From the NCBI GenBank assembly GCA_965370715.1, contig CBDUVQ010000015.1, forward strand, positions 1-14,908: 14,908 nucleotides of DNA, in the 5' to 3' direction. This document shows, one piece after another, positions 5,913-12,420 of this stretch (position 1 is its first letter; each line of letters begins with the position of its first letter). Below the pieces are notes generated by a model. It was not told the origin of the DNA. It made no database searches and worked only from the letters and a program-made list of their open reading frames with translations. Source of the stretch: JAFCBV01 sp965370715 (GTDB lineage: Archaea > EX4484-52 > B79-G9). A program made the position numbers and the translations under genes.

Positions 5913-6353
5913 ATGTCTATATTCGCAATAAGGACGACTGTCGGGCGTGAAAAAACCGTGCTAGATTCCCTTGACACCAAAATACGCGTCAGGAACCCGG
6001 GAATAAAAGCGCTCATGAGCCCCGGAGAGCTGAAAGGATATTTATTCATTGAAGGCGATGACGAGGATGTTCGCCACATCGCGCAAGGAGTACCGCATGT
6101 GCGCGGCATTGTTGCAAAGGATGTAGAAATGAGCGAAATCGCGCAGTTCTTTGCTGAAAACCAGAAAGCGATAGCATTCCATGACGGAGACCTTGTTGAG
6201 GTCATTGGAGGACCTTTCAAGCGCGAAAAGGCAAAAATTGTGCGCCTTGACGAAACAAAGCGCGAGGCAAAAATTGAGCTTGTAGAGTCCGCAGTTCCAA
6301 TACCAATCACAATCAAGCTGGATTTACTCAAGCCAAGCAGAAATAGTGCATGA
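5913..6353 (+). CDS. spt5: Transcription elongation factor Spt5 (archaeal NusG)
   Basis: The 146-residue protein has an NGN domain (about 1-85), beginning MSIFAIRTTVGREKTVLD with the segment LMSPGELKGYLFIEGDDEDV. A KOW motif follows (GDLVEVIGGPFKREKAKI, 92-109), then PITIKLDLLKP at the end. Spt5 binds the RNA polymerase clamp with Spt4 and increases processivity; it can also link polymerase to the ribosome. The ATG at 5913 is preferred over GTG at 5901 because archaeal Spt5 begins at this strand, and GGGGTG (5898-5903) is a suitable binding site. It sits in the usual place between secE and rpl11, 10 bases before the latter. Confidence 0.95.
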   Translation: MSIFAIRTTVGREKTVLDSLDTKIRVRNPGIKALMSPGELKGYLFIEGDDEDVRHIAQGVPHVRGIVAKDVEMSEIAQFFAENQKAIAFHDGDLVEVIGGPFKREKAKIVRLDETKREAKIELVESAVPIPITIKLDLLKPSRNSA

Positions 6354-6363
6354 TGTGTTTAAA

Positions 6364-7086
6364 ATGGCAATAAAAACGATAGATGCTCTTGTTGAGGGTG
6401 GAAAAGCAACCGCAGGTCCTCCTTTAGGTCCCTCGCTTGCGCCGCTCAAGATGAATATCGGTGAGATAGTTGCAGCTATCAATGAAAAAACAAAAGCATT
6501 TGCAGGAATGAAGGTTCCTGTAAAAGTCATTGTTGACACAGAAGAAAAGACATATGATCTTGAACTCGGAAGCCCTCCGGTATCACAGCTGATAAAAAAA
6601 GAAGTCAATCTGGAAAAACTTGCAAAGCATGCAGGCTCAGAACATGTTGCTGACCTGAAAATTGAGCAGATAATCAAGATTGCGCTCATGAAAGAGGACG
6701 CGCTTCTTTCAAAAGACAGGAAAAATATGATAAAATCTATTGTCGGCACATGCCTTTCTGGCGGGGTTCTTGTCGAAGGTAAAGACCCGCGCGAGGCAAT
6801 AAAGGAAATCAACAACGGAAAATATGATGATCTTATCAGCTCCGGAAAAACAGAGCTTTCTGCAGATGAACTCAAAACACTTGAGGAAGAAAAAAATAAG
6901 CTTGCAGCAGATATAGAAGAAAAACGGCACGAGTACGAGGCTGCGGCAAAGAAGATAATCGCTGAAATGGAAGGCAAAGAAAGAAGAGAAATAGAAAAGA
7001 GGCTTATAGCAGAAAAAATACCTGGAGAAATCATTAAAGATGTCATGCCACGAGAGGCTACGGCTCCTGCAGACAAAAAGAAATAA
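6364..7086 (+). CDS. rpl11: Large ribosomal subunit protein L11 with an 80-residue C-terminal extension
   Basis: Residues 1-155 are a typical archaeal L11. The N-terminal domain holds EGGKATAGPPLGPSLAPLKM (11-30). The RNA-binding domain holds PPVSQLIKKE (71-80) and KSIVGTCLSGGVLVEGKDPR (124-143). L11 binds the GTPase-associated centre of 23S rRNA at the base of the L10-L12 stalk. The protein is 240 residues, whereas archaeal L11 is usually about 160. Residues 160-230 are highly charged and rich in Glu, Lys and Ala, predicted to be a long helix or coiled coil, and the end is EATAPADKKK. The frame is clean and the next gene follows normally, so this is an extension, not a frameshift artefact. 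The ATG at 6364 matches the family start MAxKTI; upstream GTG codons are less likely. Confidence 0.95.
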   Translation: MAIKTIDALVEGGKATAGPPLGPSLAPLKMNIGEIVAAINEKTKAFAGMKVPVKVIVDTEEKTYDLELGSPPVSQLIKKEVNLEKLAKHAGSEHVADLKIEQIIKIALMKEDALLSKDRKNMIKSIVGTCLSGGVLVEGKDPREAIKEINNGKYDDLISSGKTELSADELKTLEEEKNKLAADIEEKRHEYEAAAKKIIAEMEGKERREIEKRLIAEKIPGEIIKDVMPREATAPADKKK

Positions 7087-7097
7087 TGGTGTAATTG

Positions 7098-7730
7098 ATG
7101 CCCAAAATAAAAGACGCAATTCGTGAAGCAAAGAAAAAAGGTGATGGACGAAAGTTCACACAGTCTATAGATCTTGTTGTAAGTGTCCGGCACCTGGACC
7201 TCAAGAAGGCTGAGAATAAATTTTCGCTTGAAGTCCAGCTCCCGTCAGGGCGCGGAAAAAAAGCGCGCGTCGGAGTTATTGGAAGCAACCTTGCCCTTAA
7301 GGCAAAAGGAGTTGCAGATGTCATTGTTGATGAAAAAGGTTTTGGTGAGCTTGAGCGCGAGCCAAAAAAAGTCAGAATATTTTCACAGAGCGTTGACTTT
7401 GTTGTTGCAGAGGCTCCGCTCATGATGAGAATCGGGAAAAGCCTTGGAAAAGTGCTTGGTCCGCGCGGCAAAATGCCAAAGCCCCTGCCGCCGCACGCTG
7501 ACGCAACCCCGATGATAAACAAACTCAAAGAAACTGTAAAGGTTTCCCTAAAGGAGAACCCGACAATCTCATGCACAATCGGCACAGAAAAGATGACTGA
7601 AGAGGAACTTGAGAAAAACCTTACTGCAATGCTTGGCGCTATTGAAAAAAAGTTTCCCTTGGGAAAGCAGAATATGAAAGAAGTGCTGGTCAAGGCCACT
7701 ATGGGGTCGCCAGTGAAGGTTGATTATTAG
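7098..7730 (+). CDS. rpl1: Large ribosomal subunit protein L1
   Basis: The 210-residue protein starts MPKIKDAIREAKKKGDGRKF and includes the L1 signatures FTQSIDLVVSVRHLDLKK, a central domain with FVVAEAPLMMRIGKSLGKVL and LGPRGKMPKP, and the closing segment KEVLVKATMGSPVKVDY. L1 forms the mobile stalk that helps release deacylated tRNA from the E site. In methanogens it also represses its own operon by binding the mRNA near the rpl1 start; no such site could be identified here by eye. GGTG at 7089-7092 precedes the ATG at 7098, which lies 11 bases after the rpl11 stop. Length is normal for archaea. Confidence 0.96.
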   Translation: MPKIKDAIREAKKKGDGRKFTQSIDLVVSVRHLDLKKAENKFSLEVQLPSGRGKKARVGVIGSNLALKAKGVADVIVDEKGFGELEREPKKVRIFSQSVDFVVAEAPLMMRIGKSLGKVLGPRGKMPKPLPPHADATPMINKLKETVKVSLKENPTISCTIGTEKMTEEELEKNLTAMLGAIEKKFPLGKQNMKEVLVKATMGSPVKVDY

Positions 7731-7740
7731 GTGCTGTATC

Positions 7741-8700
7741 ATGGTCTCACAAAAAAAACAGGATGATGTAAAAACCATCACAGAAGAGATAAAGAATAGC
7801 CCTGTGGTAGGTATTGCTGATTTGAGCAGCCTTCCCTCAAAAGAGCTTCAGGAAATCCGAAAGGCACTTCGAGGCACAGCAACCATCATCATGAACAAAA
7901 AGACAGTCATTACAAGGGCTGTTGCATCCTGCGGCAAAAAAGATATTAGCAAGTTATCTGAATTTGATGTTCATATCCCGTCCCTGCTTTTGAGCAAGGT
8001 GGGTGCTTTCAAGCTGTACAAGCAGATTTCAAAAAGCAAGTCAAAGGCGTATGCAAAAGCCGGAGACATTGCACCATACGACATTATTGTCCCTGAAGGC
8101 GAGACAAACCTTCCTCCGGGTCCTGCAATAAGTGACCTTCAAAAGGCAGGCGTCAAGTCCGCTATAATGGGAAATAAAATTGTTGTTCGCGAGGATTCGC
8201 AAGTTGCAAAAAAAGGAGATGTCATAAACGATGTTGTTGCAAATGTGCTGCAAAAGGTTGACATCAAGCCTATGGAAATCGGCATGAACCTTGTCGCAGC
8301 TTATGAGAATGGCTTTGTCTTTGACAAAGAAGTCATGTCAGTCAGTGAAGAAGAATATATTTCAAACATGCAAAAAGCATATACACAATCATTCAACCTT
8401 GCGTTCAATGCCAACATACTTGTCAAGGAGATTGTGCCGCACAAGCTGTTTGATGCACACACCAAGGCACTCAACCTTGCAATAAACGCAAACATACTGA
8501 ACAAGGAAACTGTCTCAACACTCTTGCAAAAAGCAAATATGCAGATGCTCTCAATTGCAGGCACTCTTCCAAAAGAGGCTGGTGGAATTGAAAGCGCAGC
8601 ACCTGCGTCAGAAGCCCCTAAAGAAGAGAAAAAGAAAGATGAAAAGGAAGAAAATAAAGAAGAGAATGCCGCAGCAGGCCTTGGCGCCCTGTTTGGTTAA
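7741..8700 (+). CDS. rpl10: Large ribosomal subunit protein L10 (P0, acidic stalk base)
   Basis: This 319-residue P0 protein has an N-terminal rRNA-binding domain (about 1-110, with VVGIADLSSLPSKELQEIRK at 22-41), an inserted archaeal/eukaryal domain (about 110-185, including ETNLPPGPAISDLQKAGVKS), and a helical spine (about 205-275). The spine has near-repeats SFNLAFNANIL, ALNLAINANIL and MLSIAG, where L12 dimers bind. A charged hinge and the tail AAAGLGALFG follow, identical to the L12 tail that recruits translational GTPases. The ATG at 7741 follows AGGTG (7729-7733) by seven bases; a longer open frame upstream lies inside rpl1. It is cotranscribed with rpl1 and rpl12. Confidence 0.96.
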   Translation: MVSQKKQDDVKTITEEIKNSPVVGIADLSSLPSKELQEIRKALRGTATIIMNKKTVITRAVASCGKKDISKLSEFDVHIPSLLLSKVGAFKLYKQISKSKSKAYAKAGDIAPYDIIVPEGETNLPPGPAISDLQKAGVKSAIMGNKIVVREDSQVAKKGDVINDVVANVLQKVDIKPMEIGMNLVAAYENGFVFDKEVMSVSEEEYISNMQKAYTQSFNLAFNANILVKEIVPHKLFDAHTKALNLAINANILNKETVSTLLQKANMQMLSIAGTLPKEAGGIESAAPASEAPKEEKKKDEKEENKEENAAAGLGALFG

Positions 8701-8729
8701 TCAGATGTTTCAAGGAGGTTAGTATAAAA

Positions 8730-9032
8730 ATGGAGTACATATACAGTGCAATGCTATTGCACGCAACAGGACAAAAGATAAGTGAAGATGCTGTAAAAAA
8801 AGTTCTTGATGCTGCCGGTGCAAAGGCGGATAACGCGCGCGTGAAAGCGCTTGTCGCAGCCCTTGACGGCGTGAATATCGAAGAAGCAATAAGCAAGACA
8901 GCAATCATGTCCGCAGCGGCACCTGTCGCAGCAGCGGCACCTGCAGAAGAAAAGAAAGAGAAAAAGCCCAAAGAAGATGAGGGCAAGAAAGAAGAAGAAG
9001 CTGCAGCTGGTCTTGGTGCGCTTTTCGGATAA
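8730..9032 (+). CDS. rpl12: Large ribosomal subunit protein L12 (P1)
   Basis: The 100-residue stalk protein has an N-terminal dimerisation domain (MEYIYSAMLLHATGQKISED, then helices to about residue 60), an alanine-rich hinge, a Lys/Glu segment and the tail AAAGLGALFG shared with L10. Multiple dimers bind L10 and deliver elongation factors to the ribosome. The strong binding site AGGAGG (8713-8718) lies 11 bases before the ATG, fitting the high expression needed for a multicopy protein. It is the last gene of the operon and is followed by a hairpin and a T run. Confidence 0.97.
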   Translation: MEYIYSAMLLHATGQKISEDAVKKVLDAAGAKADNARVKALVAALDGVNIEEAISKTAIMSAAAPVAAAAPAEEKKEKKPKEDEGKKEEEAAAGLGALFG

Positions 9033-9040
9033 AAACTCAT

Positions 9041-9099
9041 GAAACTCCATGCAACCCGTCCTAAAGGACGGGTTTAATTGGTTTAGTTTCAAGCTTTTT
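9041..9099 (+). terminator. Hairpin and T tract after rpl12
   Basis: A perfect 9-bp stem AACCCGTCC (9053-9061) with GGACGGGTT (9066-9074) closes a TAAA loop. It is nested inside a second pair, GAAACT (9041-9046) with AGTTTC (9085-9090). A run of six T follows at 9094-9099. The simplest reading is the operon terminator. The shape (GC-rich hairpin with TAAA loop) also resembles subterminal hairpins of IS200/IS605-type elements, but no transposase remnant is present. Confidence 0.6.
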
Positions 9100-9170
9100 T
9101 ATTGCGCGCCTGTGCTTTATACACAATAAAAAACAATAACAGTCAAATATGGGCTCAAGTATAGCAATCC

Positions 9171-9178
9171 ATATATAG
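9171..9178 (+). promoter_or_regulatory. TATA-like box before the candidate ncRNA
   Basis: CATATATA predicts a transcript start close to 9200, at the first hairpin of the candidate RNA. It is flanked by an inverted repeat TGGGCT (near 9150) / AGCCCA (near 9184), a possible operator. Confidence 0.45.
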
Positions 9179-9196
9179 CCCTAAGCCCAGAAATTA

Positions 9197-9308
9197 CACG
9201 AACCATTTGGTTCGTGATTTGTTTTGTTTTCTCTCGAAAGGGAGTTGAGTTGCGGAGCTTTGATTCCGCGGGCGCCTTACCATTTTAGGTGGCGCCGTTA
9301 TTTTTTTT
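9197..9308 (+). ncRNA. Candidate structured non-coding RNA, about 110 bases
   Basis: Four hairpins stand in a row in an otherwise AT-rich spacer. CACGAACC/GGTTCGTG (9197-9216) has a tetraloop. CTCTC/GGGAG (9231-9244) has a GAAA tetraloop. GCGGA/TCCGC spans 9252-9269. GGCGCC...ACC with GGT...GGCGCC (9271-9296) has a TT bulge and a six-base loop. The last hairpin is followed closely by eight T (9301-9308), like a transcript end, and a TATA-like box lies the right distance upstream. A reading frame is open across this stretch into the downstream gene, but its translation is low-quality and the downstream gene has its own promoter. The family is not recognised; it could alternatively be a long structured spacer. 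Confidence 0.55.
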
Positions 9309-9325
9309 CTTCAATTAACCAAACG

Positions 9326-9333
9326 TATTTAAG
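9326..9333 (+). promoter_or_regulatory. TATA-like box for the deaminase-like gene
   Basis: TATTTAAG is centred about 26 bases before the ATG at 9356, predicting a leaderless transcript and supporting that start over the longer open frame. Confidence 0.55.
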
Positions 9334-9355
9334 TTTTTACTCTGAAGTGAAAAGT

Positions 9356-9904
9356 ATGTTTGCTGAACTAAAGAAAGGTTTTGACCCAACGATATTTAAT
9401 TTTGATATAGAGCCTTTAAAGGAGCTATGTATTGGAGATACACGCATGTATCAGGCTCTTGCTGGTCTTAGTGCATCTGATGGAAAATTTGGAAATACAT
9501 GCGTTTTTGGCGAATATGACGTGAATATTCGCACAAAAACCGGCAGTTACATAGGAAATGTTACTAATGAAAAAATATATTCTGGTTTAGAAGAACAAAT
9601 AGAGATACATGCCGAAAGCCTATATCTTCTTGGTGGAGATGGAAGTCGAATTCATTGTTTAGAGCTTAATCCAGATGGCACACATCAAATAACAAAGCTT
9701 TCTGAAAATAACGAGGTTCGTAAAATGCCAATCCTGGCAATATATGAAGTAGATAAAGGCATTAAAATAAGCCGTGTTGCTGGTCCTGAACTTAATTTAA
9801 CAGCCTTGGGTGTCGGAGATACAGAACAACCATCTTGCCCAAACTGTAAACAAATAGTTGAATACATGCTTCCGGATTCTGTCTTTACTACAGAATCCTT
9901 TTAA
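9356..9904 (+). CDS. Divergent cytidine-deaminase-like protein (tentative)
   Basis: I do not recognise the 182-residue protein outright, but its motif order recalls the cytidine deaminase fold. VNIRTKTGSYIGNVTNEKIY (56-75) resembles the segment LLTxDGxxYxGxNVENASY. HAE (85-87) matches the metal ligand plus catalytic Glu. CPNC in QPSCPNCKQIVEYML (158-172) matches PCGxCRQVLxEF. If so, it would bind one zinc through His85, Cys161 and Cys164. Against this, the gap between HAE and CPNC is about 73 residues instead of roughly 30-40, and the proline before the first Cys is replaced by Ser. No signal peptide or membrane segment is visible. The ATG at 9356 fits the TATA box. The gene stands alone between the ncRNA candidate and gatB. 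Confidence 0.45.
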   Translation: MFAELKKGFDPTIFNFDIEPLKELCIGDTRMYQALAGLSASDGKFGNTCVFGEYDVNIRTKTGSYIGNVTNEKIYSGLEEQIEIHAESLYLLGGDGSRIHCLELNPDGTHQITKLSENNEVRKMPILAIYEVDKGIKISRVAGPELNLTALGVGDTEQPSCPNCKQIVEYMLPDSVFTTESF

Positions 9905-9913
9905 TCCACAAAG

Positions 9914-9922
9914 CATATTTAA
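9914..9922 (+). promoter_or_regulatory. TATA-like box for gatB
   Basis: CATATTTAA is centred about 28 bases before the gatB ATG, predicting a start two or three bases before the codon (leaderless). Confidence 0.55.
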
Positions 9923-9946
9923 TTCTTAGCCACCAATAGCGTATTT

Positions 9947-11356
9947 ATGAACGACGTCTCACTCATGATTGGTCTTGAAACGCATGTGCAGTTAAATACA
10001 AAGACAAAGGCATTCTGCGCGTGCAAAAACCCTGTTAACTTATCTGAAGAAGCAGAGCCAAACACACTGACATGTCCTGTATGCCTGGGATTGCCCGGCT
10101 CAAAGCCGACCTGCAACAGGCGCTTTGTTGAGCTTGCTTCGAAGGTTGCCCTTGCGCTTGGCGCAAAGCTTGCAAAAGACACCTTTTTCTCAAGAAAGAC
10201 TTATTTTTACCCTGATATGTCAAAGAACTTTCAGACAACCCAGTATGAAGTACCTCTTGCGTCAGGGGCAACACTCAAAATCCTGCCTGACAGCAAAAAA
10301 GACATACGCCTTAGAAGAATCCATATGGAGGAGGACCCTGCAAAACTCATACATGCAGGTACGCACACTCTGGTTGACTACAACAGGGCTGGAATACCTC
10401 TTATTGAAATTGTTACAGAGCCTGATTTTAGAAGCCCTAAAGAAGCGCGCGGCTATCTTCAGAAGCTTGCCCAGATTCTCGCCTATCTCGGAGTTTATGA
10501 CCCTATGTCTGATGCATCAATAAAGACCGATGCCAACATATCAATACAAGGTGGAGCGCGCGTTGAGCTCAAGAACATCACAGGAACCAAGGAGATTGAA
10601 CGGGCTCTCTCATATGAGCTACTTAGGCAGAAGAATATGCTTAGGCGAGGCGCAAAAGTCGTGCAGGAGACACGGGCGTGGAAGCCGGAAACCGGTGTAA
10701 GTCAGGCACTTCGAACAAAAGAGACTGAAGAGGACTACGGCTACATATTCGAGCCAGACCTTTCGAGAATAACCACCAATGATGCTTACAGCAAAAAGAT
10801 AGCCTCAGACATACCTGAATTGCCTGACACAAGAAGGGCGCGCTTCATAAAGCAGTACAAAGTCTCAGGCAAAATGGCAGAATCGCTCACTTCAGAGAAA
10901 GAAATCTCCGAACTATTCGAACTTGCTGCAAAAACCGCAAAGCCGGATGTTGCTGCAACCTGGGTCGGCATTGTCCTTGCAAAGACGCTGAACTACAACA
11001 ACCTCACTATGAAAAGCTCTGGTTTGAAAAACAGGTGGGTGATTGAACTAATACAGGCGTTCCAGAAAAAAGAATATTCTGACAGGACAGCAGAGGAGAT
11101 ACTTCGCAAAATGGTTAACGACAAATGCGGCTATAATGTTGCTGTAAATAAATACAATTTCCCGAAGCTTGGCGCGGGCACGAACATTCCTGAAATGACA
11201 AAAAAAATAGTTTTGGCAAACAAGAAAGCTGTTGACGATTACAAGGCAGGCGAGGCAAAATCACTGAACTTTCTGATAGGACAGCTCATACGCGAGTCGC
11301 GCGGTGCTATTGACGCAGAAGGCGCGAAAAAAGAGATACTTAAGCAGATTGGCTAG
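9947..11356 (+). CDS. gatB: Asp/Glu-tRNA(Asn/Gln) amidotransferase subunit B
   Basis: GatB is the kinase/amidase-coupling subunit of GatCAB, which converts misacylated Asp-tRNA(Asn) (and Glu-tRNA(Gln) in bacteria) to the correct amide form. In archaea it mainly serves Asn-tRNA, since GatDE handles Gln. The 469 residues begin with MIGLETHVQLNTKTKAFCAC. Zinc ligands are Cys24, Cys26, Cys43 and Cys46 (CxC, CPVC). YFYPDMSKNFQTTQYE (about 87-102), RIHMEEDPAKL (124-134) and DYNRAGIPLIEIVTEPDF (near 144-161) are family signatures of the catalytic cradle. The C-terminal helical and YqeY-like domains that bind tRNA are complete. gatA and gatC are not adjacent. Its stop overlaps the convergent nitroreductase gene by four bases. 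Confidence 0.97.
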   Translation: MNDVSLMIGLETHVQLNTKTKAFCACKNPVNLSEEAEPNTLTCPVCLGLPGSKPTCNRRFVELASKVALALGAKLAKDTFFSRKTYFYPDMSKNFQTTQYEVPLASGATLKILPDSKKDIRLRRIHMEEDPAKLIHAGTHTLVDYNRAGIPLIEIVTEPDFRSPKEARGYLQKLAQILAYLGVYDPMSDASIKTDANISIQGGARVELKNITGTKEIERALSYELLRQKNMLRRGAKVVQETRAWKPETGVSQALRTKETEEDYGYIFEPDLSRITTNDAYSKKIASDIPELPDTRRARFIKQYKVSGKMAESLTSEKEISELFELAAKTAKPDVAATWVGIVLAKTLNYNNLTMKSSGLKNRWVIELIQAFQKKEYSDRTAEEILRKMVNDKCGYNVAVNKYNFPKLGAGTNIPEMTKKIVLANKKAVDDYKAGEAKSLNFLIGQLIRESRGAIDAEGAKKEILKQIG

Positions 11357-11937
11357 CCGATTGGTAATATACACATTGGCTCCAATTCTTTGCCAATCAG
11401 ATTCTTTATGGCCTCGTCGTCAAATGCTCCGATAACAACAGTTCCAAGGCCGAGCGCGACCGCTTCAAGAGAAATATTCTGGTACGCGCTTCCGACCTCC
11501 ATGTGTATGTAGCGCATACCGCGCTCGCCAAAGCGCGCTGTTGTCCTTGAGCAATCTGCCATAATTATTATGCAAAGCGGTGCATCGCGCACAAACATGT
11601 ATTTTCCGCATGCAATGCCAATTTTTTCTGTTGCGTCTTTCTCATCCACCAATTCAAGGGCGTGGCTATCTGGCAGGTATCTATAAATACCTGGCGCAAG
11701 CCCCTCGACATTTTTTGCAGAAACAAATGTCTCAAGCGGGTATGTCGCACCTGCTGAAGGGACACTGCGGTGGGCTTCATCGGTTTTTCCCTGCGCTGAC
11801 CAGAGAAATTGCGACAATTCAAAAAGCGTAACTGAATGCTTCCAGCCTGCCCTTTTCGAGCGGCGGGCTTTAATTGCAGTTTCCAGAATCATTCCTGATT
11901 CTTTGGGTGCTTTTTCAAGAAGGATGATTTTTGCCAT
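11353..11937 (-). CDS. SagB-like nitroreductase-family flavoprotein
   Basis: This 194-residue protein has the nitroreductase fold with the SagB-type pattern. ARRSKR (23-28) binds the FMN phosphate. FELSQFLWSAQG, HRSVPSAGATYPLE and GLAPGIYRYLPDSHAL follow in family order. The end has HMEVGSAYQNISLEAVALGLGTVVIGAF, the helix and glycine-rich strand that close the FMN site. Free-standing members reduce unknown substrates; fused or clustered SagB proteins oxidise azolines in peptide natural products, but no cyclodehydratase (YcaO) gene is nearby, so the substrate is open. The ATG at 11935-11937 lies about 25 bases after an A/T-rich box (TTTTTTATTTTT, near 11957-11968), so it is probably leaderless. 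The 3' end overlaps gatB by four bases. Confidence 0.88.
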   Translation of the reverse strand: MAKIILLEKAPKESGMILETAIKARRSKRAGWKHSVTLFELSQFLWSAQGKTDEAHRSVPSAGATYPLETFVSAKNVEGLAPGIYRYLPDSHALELVDEKDATEKIGIACGKYMFVRDAPLCIIIMADCSRTTARFGERGMRYIHMEVGSAYQNISLEAVALGLGTVVIGAFDDEAIKNLIGKELEPMCILPIG

Positions 11938-11995
11938 ATTCTTCTATTGTAGGGCAAAAATAAAAAAGCAATCTTTCGGCAAGCCACCGTCCAAA

Positions 11996-12066
11996 CATTT
12001 AAATAAGTAAAAAAAGAAGTCTTTTTGCCCGAAACGGGCACAAAAACTAAAAGGACTTGTATATAT
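11996..12066 (+). promoter_or_regulatory. Two possible promoters and a leader hairpin for the 77-residue gene
   Basis: CATTTAAATAAG (11996-12005 region) would start a transcript near 12027, exactly where a hairpin GCCCG-AAA-CGGGC (12027-12039) begins. A second box GTATATATC (12058-12066) would start one near 12090. Either leaves a leader with the AGGTGAGG binding site before the ATG at 12109. Confidence 0.45.
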
Positions 12067-12108
12067 CTACGATCCAAAGGTTTTTGAACCAAAAAGTAGG
12101 TGAGGCAA

Positions 12109-12342
12109 ATGGTAGACTTTCAGACAGTGAAGTCCGAAGAAATTGCATTTGGGAATAACAACTTCCTTGAAATTGCAAGAAAAAAGGCAGTGACAGAAAG
12201 CGGAGAGAATGAGTTCATCTCAATCTCAAGAGGTTTCTACACTCCTGAAAAAGAGAAGAGATTCAAAAAATCAATCGCAGTGCCTGTTGAGAAAGAAGTC
12301 GTTGACGCAGTCATTGAAGCAATGAAGAAAATCTCTGAGTAA
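12109..12342 (+). CDS. Small basic protein, possibly PC4-like nucleic-acid binding
   Basis: The 77-residue protein has strand-forming segments EEIAFGNNNFLEIARKKA (about 10-27) and NEFISISRGFYTPEKEKRFK (34-53), then SIAVPVEKEVVDAVIEAMKKI forming a C-terminal helix. This layout of four strands with aromatic and basic residues followed by one helix resembles the PC4/YdbC type of single-stranded DNA-binding fold, but the match is weak and no signature residue proves it. The ATG at 12109 has AGGTGAGG just upstream (12098-12105), and is preferred over GTG at 12100, which lies inside that binding site. A dedicated promoter region and a clean terminator mark it as a single-gene transcript, probably well expressed. 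Confidence 0.75.
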   Translation: MVDFQTVKSEEIAFGNNNFLEIARKKAVTESGENEFISISRGFYTPEKEKRFKKSIAVPVEKEVVDAVIEAMKKISE

Positions 12343-12359
12343 GAATTTGCTTTTTCTTT

Positions 12360-12385
12360 GCCCGGTTTCGGCCGGGCAGCTTTTT
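12360..12385 (+). terminator. Hairpin terminator after the 77-residue gene
   Basis: GCCCGG (12360-12365) pairs with CCGGGC (12372-12377) around a TTTCGG loop, followed by AGC and five T. It ends 17 bases after the stop codon and just before the rnz promoter. Confidence 0.75.
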
Positions 12386-12390
12386 ACACC

Positions 12391-12398
12391 TTATAAAA
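12391..12398 (+). promoter_or_regulatory. TATA box for rnz
   Basis: TTATAAAA is centred about 26 bases before 12421, which selects the second ATG of rnz as a leaderless start. Confidence 0.6.
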
Positions 12399-12420
12399 AA
12401 CTTAACCGCGAAATATGGTT

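Noticed and set aside
5696..6331. Long open frame on the minus strand opposite secE and spt5
   Set aside because: It is a shadow of the genes on the plus strand: Ser/Phe-rich, with no family motif, and it conflicts with well-supported secE and spt5.
7060..7160. Possible L1 autoregulatory mRNA site near the rpl1 start
   Set aside because: This is known in methanogens, but no stem-loop resembling the 23S rRNA L1 site could be identified here by eye.
6324..7699. Overlapping long minus-strand frames opposite rpl11 and rpl1
   Set aside because: Their Ser/Phe/Ile-rich translations mirror Lys/Glu/Ala-rich coding on the other strand; no motif or start signal.
9224..9355. Upstream extension of the deaminase-like gene
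   Set aside because: The frame is open but crosses stable hairpins and a T8 tract; the promoter at 9326-9333 places the start at 9356.
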